Shown: positions 12,763 to 21,781, counted from the first letter of the stretch. The stretch is 64,000 nt of DNA from Sphaerisporangium rubeum (GCF_014207705.1 NZ_JACHIU010000001.1:1984001-2048000), one strand, 5' to 3'. Numbers and translations: made by a program. Notes: generated from the letters alone by a model not told the origin.

Positions 12763-13628
12763 CGGGTGGTCCTCTCGGGGTCCGCGGACGGTCTGGCGAT
12801 GAGGCCGAGGTAGACGTCCTCCAGCGTCGGCCGGGTGACGGTGAGCTCAGGCACCTCGCCGTCGAAGCGGCGGGTCAGCTCGAGGACGGTACGGGTCGGC
12901 GTGGCGGTCGCCACGCGCCTGCGCTCGCCGTTCTCGTGCCAGCTCACGGTGGCGTCGGCCGCGGCACGGCCGCCGAGCGTCGCGGGGTCGCCCTCGGCGA
13001 CGATCCGGCCGGCGCTGATCACCGCGACCCGGCCGGCGAGCGCCTCGGCCTCGTCGAGGTAGTGGGTGGTGAGCATGATGGTCGTGCCCTCACGGGCCAG
13101 GTCCCTGATCAGGTCCCAGAACTGCCGCCGCGCCTCGGGGTCGAACCCGGTGGTGGGTTCGTCGAGGAACAGCAGCTCCGGCCGGCCGATCACCCCGAGC
13201 GCCACGTCCACCCTGCGCCGCTGGCCCCCGGACAGCTTGCGCAGCCGGCTGCCGGCCTTGTCCACGAGCCCGACCTTGGCGATCACCTCGTCGGGGTCCC
13301 TCGGGTCCCGGTAGTACCCCGCGAAGTGCCGCACGGTCTCCCGTACGGTCAGTTCCGCGGTGTCCCCCGCCGTCTGCAGGACGATCCCGATGCGGTCACG
13401 CCACGCGCGGGTCGCGTGCCCCGGGTCCACGCCGAGCACACTCACCTCGCCGCCGTCCCGCGACCGGTACCCCTCCAGGATCTCCACCGTGGTCGACTTC
13501 CCCGCGCCGTTCGGCCCGAGTACGGCGAACACCTCACCCTCGTGGACGTCCAGGTCGATCCCGTCCACGGCCCGCACCTCGCCGTACCGTTTGGCGAGAC
13601 CACGCACCCGTACCGCTGCCTGTGTCAT
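12759..13628 (-). CDS. ABC exporter ATP-binding subunit
   Basis: A 289-residue ATPase of the drug/lipid exporter group. Walker A GPNGAGKST, signature LSGGQRRRVDVA, Walker B LLFLDEPTTGFD and H-loop TTHYLDEAE are all intact; the C-terminal 70 residues form the usual regulatory extension. ATG 13628 starts the protein at MTQAAVRVRGLAKRYG; the frame is open upstream without a convincing start. It is the first gene of the operon that runs to the response regulator at 10047. Confidence 0.95.
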   Translation of the reverse strand: MTQAAVRVRGLAKRYGEVRAVDGIDLDVHEGEVFAVLGPNGAGKSTTVEILEGYRSRDGGEVSVLGVDPGHATRAWRDRIGIVLQTAGDTAELTVRETVRHFAGYYRDPRDPDEVIAKVGLVDKAGSRLRKLSGGQRRRVDVALGVIGRPELLFLDEPTTGFDPEARRQFWDLIRDLAREGTTIMLTTHYLDEAEALAGRVAVISAGRIVAEGDPATLGGRAAADATVSWHENGERRRVATATPTRTVLELTRRFDGEVPELTVTRPTLEDVYLGLIARPSADPERTTR

Positions 13629-13686
13629 GACCCAAGCATCCCGATCGGACCCGGGGTCGCGGCACCACCGGGGGACTGAACGTGGG

Positions 13687-13741
13687 GTCCACCGAACGGT
13701 GGACACGCGTGGCCGGAGTTTCCGTAACCCGGAATACGGAA
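13687..13741. promoter_or_regulatory. Two inverted repeats between divergent ABC operons
   Basis: The divergent gap holds GTCCACC-4-GGTGGAC (13687-13704), a perfect 7+7 dyad, and TTCCGTA-8-TACGGAA (13720-13741), another perfect 7+7 dyad. They lie between the ABC-2/kinase operon (minus) and the pseudo-ATPase operon (plus), followed by AT-richer DNA (GAAATAATT at about 13743) that may hold a promoter. They are plausible operators, for example for the response regulator at 10047, but no regulator has been linked to them. Confidence 0.5.
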
Positions 13742-13844
13742 CGAAATAATTCCGGGGCCGGGTACAAAACGTTTGTTTCCACCGGACACGGGCCGGTTGG
13801 ACGTTAAATGGGGAGCAGGAAACGTCCAGCTTTTCGGAGTGTCC

Positions 13845-14438
13845 ATGGACCTCGTTCTCGAGCAGGTGCGCTGGGAAAGCGATGGAGGGCTCCGCCGTCT
13901 GGAACCCGGCGTGCTCGAGGTCGGTTCAGGGAAGGTCGCGGTGGTGCTCGCGCGTTCGGCGGCGGAGGCCGACAGGTTCGCGGAGGTCCTGCTCGGCCGG
14001 GCTCCGCTGAGCGGCGGGAAGATCAAGATCAATGGCACGGACGTCCCCCTGATCGAGCGGTGGGACATCGCGCTGATCCCCCCGGACGGCGGGTTGTTCC
14101 CCCATCTCAGCGTGGTGGAGAACATCCGCAGCGGGAGACGCGGGATCAGCATGAACGCCGTGAAGGACCGGGCCGCGGCGTTCGGGCTGCAGGGGTATCT
14201 CGACCGGCGGCCGGGCGACCTGACCCACGACCAGCGGATCGGGGTGGCGCTGACCCGCGCCACCTGCGTCAACTCCACCCGTGTCCTGGTGGTCGAGGAC
14301 CGGGCCGGCGCCGTTCCCTGCCGGCAGGTGGTGGCCACGGTCACCCATCTGTTTCCCGACCTGCCGGTGGTGGTGGTCACCGACGACGCCACCCAGGCCG
14401 CCGTGTGGCCACACCGTTGGACGGTGACCGATGCCTGA
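13845..14438 (+). CDS. ABC ATPase-like protein with all catalytic motifs lost
   Basis: A 197-residue protein that follows an importer ABC ATPase along its length but lacks every nucleotide-handling motif. The Walker A position reads ARSAAEADRFAEVLLG instead of a GxxGxGKST loop; the Q-loop region LIPPDGGLFPHLSVVENI keeps the LFPHLSV context but not the Gln; the signature LSGGQ is LTHDQ; Walker B ends VVEDRAGAV rather than DEP; the H-loop VTHD is VTDD. ATG 13845 has CGGAG upstream. It overlaps the binding-protein gene by 8 bases. I infer a structural pseudo-ATPase, not a decaying gene, because the frame is intact and tightly coupled. Confidence 0.75.
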   Translation: MDLVLEQVRWESDGGLRRLEPGVLEVGSGKVAVVLARSAAEADRFAEVLLGRAPLSGGKIKINGTDVPLIERWDIALIPPDGGLFPHLSVVENIRSGRRGISMNAVKDRAAAFGLQGYLDRRPGDLTHDQRIGVALTRATCVNSTRVLVVEDRAGAVPCRQVVATVTHLFPDLPVVVVTDDATQAAVWPHRWTVTDA

Positions 14439-15675
14439 CCCGCTCACCCGCAGGCAGGCCGTCGTCCTGCTGGGACTGTCGGCCGCGGCCGGCCTGACCG
14501 GCTGCTCCACGGCCGGGGTCAGCGTCGCGGTGCCGTGGAGCGGCTGGGAACTGGCGAGGTTCCGCGAGGTGGTGCGCGAGCTCGGCGGCGACGCGGTGGT
14601 CTTCTCCGCGGGGGACAGCATCGAGGCGCTGCTGAAGAACCCGGTGGCCCCGTCCGCGCGGCCCGACGCCGTGGTCGTGCCGAGGGTCGGAGCGCTCGGC
14701 GGGGGGATCGGCGCGTCCCCCGCGCCGCAGGTGCCGCCGGGGCCCGCGGGGTGGCGCACCCGGTTCCCCCTCGGCGGTCGCGGCGAATGGTTCAAGGTGG
14801 CGCACAAGTCACTGGTCTGGTACCGCCAGGAGTGCACGGCGTTCCGGGAGGCGGCGCCGGACCTGCCGCTGCCGTGGGACGCGTGGAGGCGGTACTGCGC
14901 GACCGCCGGACGTCCGGTCCTGTCCGTCGGCGCCGCGGACGGCTGGGTCCTCACGGACTGGTTCGAGAACGTCCTGCTCGGCGTCGACCCCGAGGTGTAC
15001 GGCGAGCTGACCGCCTACCTGAAAGGCCGGCAGGACGGGCCGCCTGGCACGCGCACGGTCGCGGTGGTCACCGAGGCGCTGGAGAGGCTGAAGGCGCTGT
15101 GGGAGATCGACGGCGTCTTCCCCGGCGGAGGCCGCAGAGCGCTTCAGACGTCGTTCCACGAGTCGATTCTCGATGTCTTCTATTACGGTCACGCGCAAAT
15201 GGTGGCCGCCGGGGATTTTGCTTATCCGGTGATCACCCGGTTCTGCGGTAAAGGTGCGGATATAGCGAGACTTGCGAGGTTTCCGGCGGTCGATCCAGGT
15301 AAAGCGCACATTTTGGTGGCCGGTGACGCCGCCGACCCGCAGGCCGCGCCGGGAACGGACTTCGTCCGCGAGTTGTGCGGTGAGCGAGGCCAGGACGCGG
15401 TGCGGCGCACGTGGCTCCCCGAAGGCGGATTCATCTCACCGGACCCGCTGGCCGAAGGGTACCCGGACGTCCTGACGCGCTACGTCGGCCAGGTCCACGG
15501 GGACAAGGTCGCGTTCGACCTGTCCGACCAGCTCACCGGACGTCTGTCCGGCGGGAACGGACGCGGTCTGTGGCGCGTGCTCACCCGGTTCTTCAGTGAG
15601 GTCACCGGGGTGACCTCCCGCGACGGGGACGCGGTCGCGACGGCCCGTGCGGCCATCGTGGGGGTGGGCCGGTGA
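14431..15675 (+). CDS. Lipoprotein substrate-binding protein of an ABC importer-like system
   Basis: A 414-residue exported lipoprotein. The N-terminus has a twin-arginine-like start (LTRRQAVVLLGL) and a lipobox LTGC with the lipidated Cys25, so it should be anchored outside the membrane. The remainder resembles extracellular solute-binding proteins of sugar or iron importers in size and context, though I recognise no specific ligand. It starts inside the pseudo-ATPase gene and ends overlapping the permease gene (GTGA). Confidence 0.75.
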   Translation: MPDPLTRRQAVVLLGLSAAAGLTGCSTAGVSVAVPWSGWELARFREVVRELGGDAVVFSAGDSIEALLKNPVAPSARPDAVVVPRVGALGGGIGASPAPQVPPGPAGWRTRFPLGGRGEWFKVAHKSLVWYRQECTAFREAAPDLPLPWDAWRRYCATAGRPVLSVGAADGWVLTDWFENVLLGVDPEVYGELTAYLKGRQDGPPGTRTVAVVTEALERLKALWEIDGVFPGGGRRALQTSFHESILDVFYYGHAQMVAAGDFAYPVITRFCGKGADIARLARFPAVDPGKAHILVAGDAADPQAAPGTDFVRELCGERGQDAVRRTWLPEGGFISPDPLAEGYPDVLTRYVGQVHGDKVAFDLSDQLTGRLSGGNGRGLWRVLTRFFSEVTGVTSRDGDAVATARAAIVGVGR

Positions 15676-17417
15676 GCGGGGACCCGCCGATGTTCGCGGT
15701 GACGCCACGGACCGATCCGCGGCCTCCGGTGACCTGGAGGTCGCGTGGCCGTTGGGCCGGCTGGGGATACGTCCTGCCGGCACTCGTCGTGGTGACCGTG
15801 ATCATTATCGCGTCACTGGTGATGACGGTGGCCGCCAGTCTGCGCGCGCCGTCCGGTTACCGCGCGCTCGTCCTCGACCCGCAGTTCGGGCCGGCGCTGC
15901 GCAACAATCTGGCCTGGGTGGGATTCACGGTCGTCACCTGTGTGCTCGGCCTCGGCCTGGCGTACGTCGCCAGGAGCGCGGGTGCGAGGTCACGGCGGGT
16001 GCTGACCGTCGCTCTGGTGATCCCCGCCGTCATCTCGCCGCTCACCGCGGGGATCGCCTTCCGGATCATCTTCGACCACCGTCCCGAGCGCGGCCCCGTC
16101 GCGGCGGTCGTGCGAGCCGCGCTGGGGCCGGCCGCCGGGGCCGGTGACGGGTCGCAGGGATACCTCCTCGGCGCCGGCTGGATCTGGGTACTGCTCGGGG
16201 CCGCGTTCGTCTGGCAGTGGACGGGGGTGGCGTTCCTCGCCTTCCACGACGGGCTCCGGCGGGTCCGCGAGGACCTGGTACGCATCGCGCGCATCTTCGC
16301 GCCGGGCCCCTGGTCGAAGCTGCGGCTGGTGCTGATCCCCACGCTCCTGCCGTCGGCGGCGGTGGCCGGCCTGATCGTCCTGCTGGCGGCCACCCGGACC
16401 TTCGAGATCGTCCTGGTGGCCGTCCCCGGGTCGCTCCAGGACCAGGTCGACGTGCTCGGGCTGTTCTGGTGGCGGCAGAGCGACGTGTTCGTCCAAGGGG
16501 AACGCGAGGCGCTCGGTGTCCTGCTGTTCCTGATCCCCGCCGCCGCGGCGCTGACGCTGCTGTGGCGGCTTCGCAAGGAACTGCCGTCGTCGGGGCCCTC
16601 CGGCGCCGCACGGCTTCCGTCACGCGCCACGGGCCGGTGGACGTGGGTCCTCCCCGGGCTGGTGGCCGCGGTGTGGCTGACGCCGATCGCCGCGCTGCTC
16701 CTCGCGTCGTTCCACGCGCCGGTGGACGTCGCGCGGTCCGGCCTGCTGAACGGCGACTACGGGCTGGAGTCCTACCAGGAGGCACTGAGCGACGGGTCCT
16801 TGCTCGCGGCCATGGTGCCGACCGCCACGCGCGCCGTGCTGGTCGCGGTCCTGGTGGTGCTGACGGCGGTCCCCGCGGCGTACGGGCTCACCCACGCCGG
16901 GATGCGCCGCCGGACGGCCGGCGCCTTCGTCGCGTTCGCGGCGGTGTTCGCGACGATCCCGCCGCAGGCGATCGCGGTCCCGCTCGGGAGGACCACCGCC
17001 GGTCTGGCGGGGGGCCCGGTGACGCTGAGCCTCATCCACGCGGCGCTCGTCCTCCCGCTGGCGGTGCTGTTGCTGCGCGGGGCCTTCGCGTCGGTGCCGC
17101 GCTCGGTGGTGGACCGTCCGCTTGCGCAGGGTGAATCGGCCTTCCGGCGGGTCGTGGAGGCACGCCTTCCCGCGGTGCTCACCGTGGCGGTGCTGGCCGC
17201 CGTCTCCACCTGGAACGATCTGGTGGTGAGCCTGCTGCTGAGCTGGCCGTCCGCCGACCAGGTGCCTCTGGTCGTCTGGCAGCAGTCACGCTACTTCGCC
17301 ACGTCCGCGGGCCCGCTCGCCGCCGAGTCGGTCCTCGCCGGCGTGGTCCCCGTCGCGCTGGTGCTCGCGAACGGCCGGCTGCTGGCCGAGGGGCTGACCA
17401 CGGGGGTCGACCGATGA
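15672..17417 (+). CDS. Fused two-domain ABC importer permease
   Basis: A 581-residue protein that joins two binding-protein-dependent permease halves in one chain: about six helices in residues 30-300, a charged cytoplasmic linker (about 300-330), then about six more. The loop that would contact an ATPase is recognisable in the first half (VREDLVRIARIFAPGPWSKL) and weaker in the second (VPRSVVDRPLAQGESAFRRV); both lack the clean EAA---G consensus. Such fused permeases are known for iron importers. Starts with GTG overlapping the previous stop and ends ATGA with the next gene. Confidence 0.82.
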   Translation: MSGDPPMFAVTPRTDPRPPVTWRSRGRWAGWGYVLPALVVVTVIIIASLVMTVAASLRAPSGYRALVLDPQFGPALRNNLAWVGFTVVTCVLGLGLAYVARSAGARSRRVLTVALVIPAVISPLTAGIAFRIIFDHRPERGPVAAVVRAALGPAAGAGDGSQGYLLGAGWIWVLLGAAFVWQWTGVAFLAFHDGLRRVREDLVRIARIFAPGPWSKLRLVLIPTLLPSAAVAGLIVLLAATRTFEIVLVAVPGSLQDQVDVLGLFWWRQSDVFVQGEREALGVLLFLIPAAAALTLLWRLRKELPSSGPSGAARLPSRATGRWTWVLPGLVAAVWLTPIAALLLASFHAPVDVARSGLLNGDYGLESYQEALSDGSLLAAMVPTATRAVLVAVLVVLTAVPAAYGLTHAGMRRRTAGAFVAFAAVFATIPPQAIAVPLGRTTAGLAGGPVTLSLIHAALVLPLAVLLLRGAFASVPRSVVDRPLAQGESAFRRVVEARLPAVLTVAVLAAVSTWNDLVVSLLLSWPSADQVPLVVWQQSRYFATSAGPLAAESVLAGVVPVALVLANGRLLAEGLTTGVDR

Positions 17418-19633
17418 CGCCGCCGCGCCGCCGCTACGTCCCCTCCCGGTTCCTGCGGCTGCTGCCCCGGTCACGCGCGGAGATCCTGTGGGTCGGCGGG
17501 CCGTTGGTGACGCTGCTGTGGACGGCGCTGGCCCAGGACGCGGTCGCCACGATCGCCAAGGACTATCTGCCGGCCCAGATCATCCTGGTCGTGACGGTGC
17601 CAGGCATCGCGATCTACCTGCTGCGCAGACGGCGGAGCCCGGAGGCGGCGCCGGAGCTGCCGCCGCTGCCGTTCCCCGCGCGGGCCGAGGACCTGGCCGG
17701 CCGCGCCGAGACGGTGGAACGCGTCGTCCACCGGGTCCAGACGCACGGGATCGCCTTCGTCGCCGGCGGGAAGGGGCTCGGCACGTCCACCGTCGCCACC
17801 GCGGCCGCCTGGGAACTGGAGCACGACCCCGCCAGGCAGCGGTACGCCGATCTGCGCGGCCAGGACCGCGGCAGACCGGAGCCCGCGCTGAACGTGGCAC
17901 GGCGGATCCTGAGCGTGCTCGGCCGCCGGCTTGAGGAGGCCGAGACCCTGGAGGCGGCGAGAGCCCTGGTGGGGGACGTGATGCGTGCCTCCCCTCGCCT
18001 CACGTTGCTGCTGGACAACGTGGAGACCTGGGGTCAGGTCGCATGGCTGCCGCGGGCCCCCACCGTGCGGATCGTCGTGGCCGGCGCGCTGACCGGCGTA
18101 CCGGACACCGAACAGCCGGTCATGGTCGGGCCGCTGTCTCCCGGCGACGGCTGGTCCCTGCTGCGCGCGAAGGTGAGGCACGACGGCGGCCGGCTCGCCA
18201 CGCCACCCGGCGACCCCGTGCGATCGCTGCTGCGCAACCCCGTCATCGTCGTCACGCTGGCCGCCTGGCTCGACCAGAACGACGGCATGCGCGTCGAGGA
18301 CCTGGTGGACGACGCCAGGCACGCCGAGGGGGACGTCCTCACGACCTTCCGCCGCAAGGTGCTGAGCCGGCTGCCGGCGGACGCGGCACGGCTGCTGTCG
18401 GTCCTCGCGCACCTGCCGGTCGAGGAGGTCGCGGTCGGCACACTCGCCAAGGTGGCCCGCGTGTCCGGCAGGGGAGCCGCCGAGGCGGTCCAGGTCCTCA
18501 TCGACAACGGCCTGGTGGAGCGGCTGCCGTCGCCGTCCCGGGTTCGCGCCGTGGACGGGGCCCCGCGGATCGTCGCCGAGCCGCACGACCTCGCCGCCGT
18601 GCACCGCGGCCTGGTCGGGCTGCTCGCCGCCGAGGCCGGGTGGCACGGCCGGCGCCTGCCGGACGACGAGCACGCACGGCGATGGTTCGCCGCCGAGGAC
18701 ACGGCGCTGCTGGCGCTGCTCGCCGCACCGAAGCCGGACGTCAGGACGATCTCCGATCTCTGGCGCATCGGGGACGCGCTGGAGGCATGGTTCACCGCGG
18801 AGCACCGGCTCGCCGACCGGCGGGAGGCCGCCGGCCGGCTGGCGGCGGCCGCGAGGAGGCTGGGGCACGGCGAGATGCTGGTCGTGGCCGAACTCCGCCG
18901 CGCCGACGCCGAACTGTCCCTCGGGGCCGTCGCGGCGGCGGACGAGCACCTCCAGGACATCCAGGCCCGGGTGCGCGAGGAGTCGCGACCCCCGCAGATG
19001 ATCCTGACGCGCGCCGCCATCCAGCTCACCACCCGAGGCGACCCGGCCGTCACGGAGGCGACGCTCGCGCGGTACCGCCAGGCGCTGCCTCCCGGCGACA
19101 CCCAGGGACAGGCCCTCGCCGCGGTCAACGTCGGCGCGCTGTGGCTGAGCGGCGGCCAGACCGAACCGGGACTGGTGCAGGACGCGTACCGGCGGCTCGG
19201 CGCGGTCACGTCCGCCGGTGACGCGGCCGGCCTCGGTGTCCGAGCGCACGCCACGGAACTGCGGGCCCTCGCGGACTGGCACCTCGGCAAGGTGAAGGAG
19301 GCCAGGGACGGCTGGACCAGAGCGGCCGAGATGTTCCACCGGGCCGGCGAGCCGGTGGGCCGGGGCCGGTGCGAGGTGCATCTCGGCACTTCGCTGGTCG
19401 AGACCGATCCGGCCCGCGCGGCGGAACTGCTGAGCGCCGGCCGCGGCCGGCTGCCTCCGGCGGGCCTGCCGACGGCGCTCGCCTGCCTGTACCTGGCCAG
19501 GCTCGGTCACGGAGATGCGCGCGACCTGGCCCGCGCGGGCCTCGACGCGCTGCCGGAATGGCGGAACATGCCAGAGCCGCCGCACATCCAGGCGGTCCGG
19601 CGGCGCCTGGAGGCGGCCGGGGACCGGGTCTAG
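17414..19633 (+). CDS. Membrane-anchored STAND/NB-ARC-like NTPase with TPR-type repeats
   Basis: A 739-residue protein. Two membrane helices (about residues 22-42 and 52-72) precede an NTPase-like domain. Its P-loop reads GGKGLGTST (118-126): the usual lysine before Ser/Thr is Thr124, while Lys120 sits where deviant Walker A motifs carry their extra lysine. A Walker B-like LLLDNVETW places Asp201. A winged-helix-like segment (about 310-370) and an Ala-rich helical C-terminus (about 430-739) resembling TPRs follow, as in STAND regulators. It overlaps the permease gene, so it is made with the ABC-like complex. A signalling role is inference. Confidence 0.68.
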   Translation: MTPPRRRYVPSRFLRLLPRSRAEILWVGGPLVTLLWTALAQDAVATIAKDYLPAQIILVVTVPGIAIYLLRRRRSPEAAPELPPLPFPARAEDLAGRAETVERVVHRVQTHGIAFVAGGKGLGTSTVATAAAWELEHDPARQRYADLRGQDRGRPEPALNVARRILSVLGRRLEEAETLEAARALVGDVMRASPRLTLLLDNVETWGQVAWLPRAPTVRIVVAGALTGVPDTEQPVMVGPLSPGDGWSLLRAKVRHDGGRLATPPGDPVRSLLRNPVIVVTLAAWLDQNDGMRVEDLVDDARHAEGDVLTTFRRKVLSRLPADAARLLSVLAHLPVEEVAVGTLAKVARVSGRGAAEAVQVLIDNGLVERLPSPSRVRAVDGAPRIVAEPHDLAAVHRGLVGLLAAEAGWHGRRLPDDEHARRWFAAEDTALLALLAAPKPDVRTISDLWRIGDALEAWFTAEHRLADRREAAGRLAAAARRLGHGEMLVVAELRRADAELSLGAVAAADEHLQDIQARVREESRPPQMILTRAAIQLTTRGDPAVTEATLARYRQALPPGDTQGQALAAVNVGALWLSGGQTEPGLVQDAYRRLGAVTSAGDAAGLGVRAHATELRALADWHLGKVKEARDGWTRAAEMFHRAGEPVGRGRCEVHLGTSLVETDPARAAELLSAGRGRLPPAGLPTALACLYLARLGHGDARDLARAGLDALPEWRNMPEPPHIQAVRRRLEAAGDRV

Positions 19634-20925
19634 TCCGGGACGTTCCCGGCGCTCGTGGATGGCGAAGGCTCGGGACCGGCCGTGGCCGCCATCTCCTCGA
19701 GCAGCGCGTCCCAGCGCGGGCCGACCGACGTCATGCGGTACCGCTCCACGGTGGTCAGCGCGTTGGCGCCGAGGGTGCGGCGCAGGGACTCGTCCTCGAT
19801 GAGGCGGTTGACCGCGCGGCCGAGCGCGGCGGCCTTGGTGGAGCGGACGAGCAGGCCGTCGTGGCCGTCGGTGATGATCTCTCGCGGGCCGTGCGGGCAG
19901 TCGAAGCTGACCACGGGCACGCCTTTGCTCATCGCCTCGAGGATCGTCATGCCGAAACCCTCGTACCGTGACGCGACCGCATGGATCGAGGCCTTGGACA
20001 ACGCGATCCCCGTCTCGCGCGCGCTTCCCATGAGCTTGACCTTGCCGGTCAGGCCGGCCGCCTCGACACGATCGCGCAGCCGCTGTTCGCGCTCCTCGGT
20101 GCCGCCGCCGTGGATGTGCAGTTCCCAGTCGGGATGCGCCGCGGCGACGGTCTTCCAGGCGTTCACGAGCCGGTCGAAGCCCTTGGCGTGCGCGAAGCGG
20201 CCGATGCCGACGACCACCTTCTCCTCGAGCGAGGAGACGTCACCGGCGAGCTCGGCCACCGCGTTCGGCAGGCGCAGCAGGTGGCGCGGCGGCCGGCCCC
20301 GCAGCGCCTTGCGGTACGCCTTCAGGTCGGCCTCGGTGAGCGTGGTGAGCGCGTCGAGCCGGCCGTAGCGGCGGCGGATCGCGGTCTGCAACTCGGGTGC
20401 GTGCGCCTCGTAGGTCGTGTGCTCCTGGCCGACGGTGAGCACGCCTGGCGGAGCGAACAACGCCATGAGCAGGTTGAACGCGGGCCGGGTGCCGATGAGC
20501 ACACCGCCGCGCACCGAGCGCAGGTAGCGCACCAGCAGCAGGTCCGTGCGCAGGCTCATCGTGCCGTACGCCTTCTCCTGCTCGGGCACCAGCCGGCTGC
20601 GCATCCCGGCGAGGCGCCGCGCGAGCGGCCCGTGGCGCACGGTGCGGTCGTCGAGGAACGTCACCCGCACGCCGGGAGGCATGTCGAAGAACGGTGTCTC
20701 GGCCGTGCGGACCAGGCTGACGATCTCGACGTCCCGCGTGCGAGCCAGGTGCGCCGCCAGGTTCAGCGTGGTGCGGATCGTGCCACCCATGCCGTACGCG
20801 TGCAGGAGGAAGATGCGGACCGGCCCCGTGCCGGCCGGCGGGGCCCCGCGCGCCTTCCGCCGGTTGAGTGCCCCGATCACCTTTAAGGCGGCACGCGCGA
20901 GCACCCTGCGTCCATTCCACGACAC
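19630..20925 (-). CDS. GT4 family glycosyltransferase
   Basis: A 431-residue retaining glycosyltransferase with two Rossmann-like halves. The acceptor side has the loop HAYGMGGTIRTTLNLA; the donor side has GIGRFAHAKGFDRLV and the E-x7-E motif EGFGMTILEAM, which binds the nucleotide sugar. The substrate is unknown; wall teichoic-type polymer or exopolysaccharide synthesis is plausible. GTG 20925 is preferred over ATG 21006 because AAGGGGGATT lies at proper spacing. Its stop codon overlaps the convergent STAND gene stop (shared CTAG). Confidence 0.88.
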   Translation of the reverse strand: MSWNGRRVLARAALKVIGALNRRKARGAPPAGTGPVRIFLLHAYGMGGTIRTTLNLAAHLARTRDVEIVSLVRTAETPFFDMPPGVRVTFLDDRTVRHGPLARRLAGMRSRLVPEQEKAYGTMSLRTDLLLVRYLRSVRGGVLIGTRPAFNLLMALFAPPGVLTVGQEHTTYEAHAPELQTAIRRRYGRLDALTTLTEADLKAYRKALRGRPPRHLLRLPNAVAELAGDVSSLEEKVVVGIGRFAHAKGFDRLVNAWKTVAAAHPDWELHIHGGGTEEREQRLRDRVEAAGLTGKVKLMGSARETGIALSKASIHAVASRYEGFGMTILEAMSKGVPVVSFDCPHGPREIITDGHDGLLVRSTKAAALGRAVNRLIEDESLRRTLGANALTTVERYRMTSVGPRWDALLEEMAATAGPEPSPSTSAGNVPD

Positions 20926-21054
20926 GCTGGAATCCCCCTTGGTAATGGATATCTCCCTATGCCCTGCCACAGCGGGACATGCCGCCGGTAAGGCATTTGA
21001 CGCCATTCGTTCTGACGCCGGTTCGCCGTGAAATGTTGGGAGTGGCGGGAAAGA

Positions 21055-21070
21055 TCCTCCTGAAGGAGGA
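21055..21070 (-). terminator. Short hairpin with U-rich tail after nucS
   Basis: TCCTCC-TGAA-GGAGGA forms a perfect 6-bp stem; read on the minus strand it is followed by TCTTTCCC. It lies 44 bases after the nucS stop, so it may end that transcript before the glycosyltransferase gene. The stem is short, hence moderate confidence. Confidence 0.5.
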
Positions 21071-21113
21071 GAAGAAACCGCTCAGAGGGTGCGGAAAAGC
21101 CCCAGACGGGTGT

Positions 21114-21773
21114 TCAGAACAGCGTGTCCTTGCGTTCGATGCCGCGCAGCGCGTCGTAGTCGAGCAGCACGCAACGGATGCCGCGATCCTCGGCCAGGGT
21201 GCGGGCCTGCGGCGCGATCGTCTGCGCGGCCAGGATGCCGCCGACCGGGGACAGCAGAGGGTTGCGGTTCAGCAGCTCCAGATAGCGCGTGAGCTGCTCC
21301 ACGGCGTCGATGCCCGCGCGCCGCTTGATCTCGACCGCCACCGTGGCGCCGGGCCGGTCGCGGCACAGGATGTCCACCGGCCCGATCGCCGTGGGGTACT
21401 CACGCCGGATCAGCGACCAGCCCTCACCCAGCGTCTCGATGTGCTCGGCCAGCAACTCCTGCAGGTGCGCCTCGACACCGTCCTTGATCAGGCCGGGATC
21501 CTTGCCGAGCTCATGGGAGGAGTCGTGCGTGATCTCCTCGATGGTGAGGATGAGCTTCTCGCCGGTCTTCTCGTGCGTGACCGTCCACAGCCCTTCCTCC
21601 TCACGCAGCCGGCACGGAGGACTCATCCAGTTGAGCGGCTTGTACGCACGGTCGTCGGCGTGCACCGAGACAGAGGAGTCCCCCTTGATGAGGATCAGAC
21701 GGGGCGCCATGGGGAGGTGCGCCGTCAGCCGTCCCACGTAGTCCACGCTGCAGCGCGCGATGACCAGTCGCAT
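21114..21773 (-). CDS. nucS: NucS/EndoMS mismatch-specific endonuclease
   Basis: A 219-residue endonuclease of the non-canonical mismatch repair pathway that replaces MutS/MutL in most actinobacteria. It starts [15 protein letters not shown] as in known members. The RecB-like nuclease core shows IGPVDILC and VAVEIKRR, giving the catalytic Asp and Glu-x-Lys. The last residues KDTLF look like the sliding-clamp contact. A TAGGGT box 8 bases before the ATG (21782-21787) suggests a leaderless mRNA. Confidence 0.95.
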   Translation of the reverse strand: MRLVIARCSVDYVGRLTAHLPMAPRLILIKGDSSVSVHADDRAYKPLNWMSPPCRLREEEGLWTVTHEKTGEKLILTIEEITHDSSHELGKDPGLIKDGVEAHLQELLAEHIETLGEGWSLIRREYPTAIGPVDILCRDRPGATVAVEIKRRAGIDAVEQLTRYLELLNRNPLLSPVGGILAAQTIAPQARTLAEDRGIRCVLLDYDALRGIERKDTLF

Positions 21774-21781
21774 GGCCGCCA

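Noticed and set aside
13845-14438. Normal ABC importer ATPase
   Set aside because: Overall pattern fits, but every catalytic motif is missing, so an active ATPase call is not supported.
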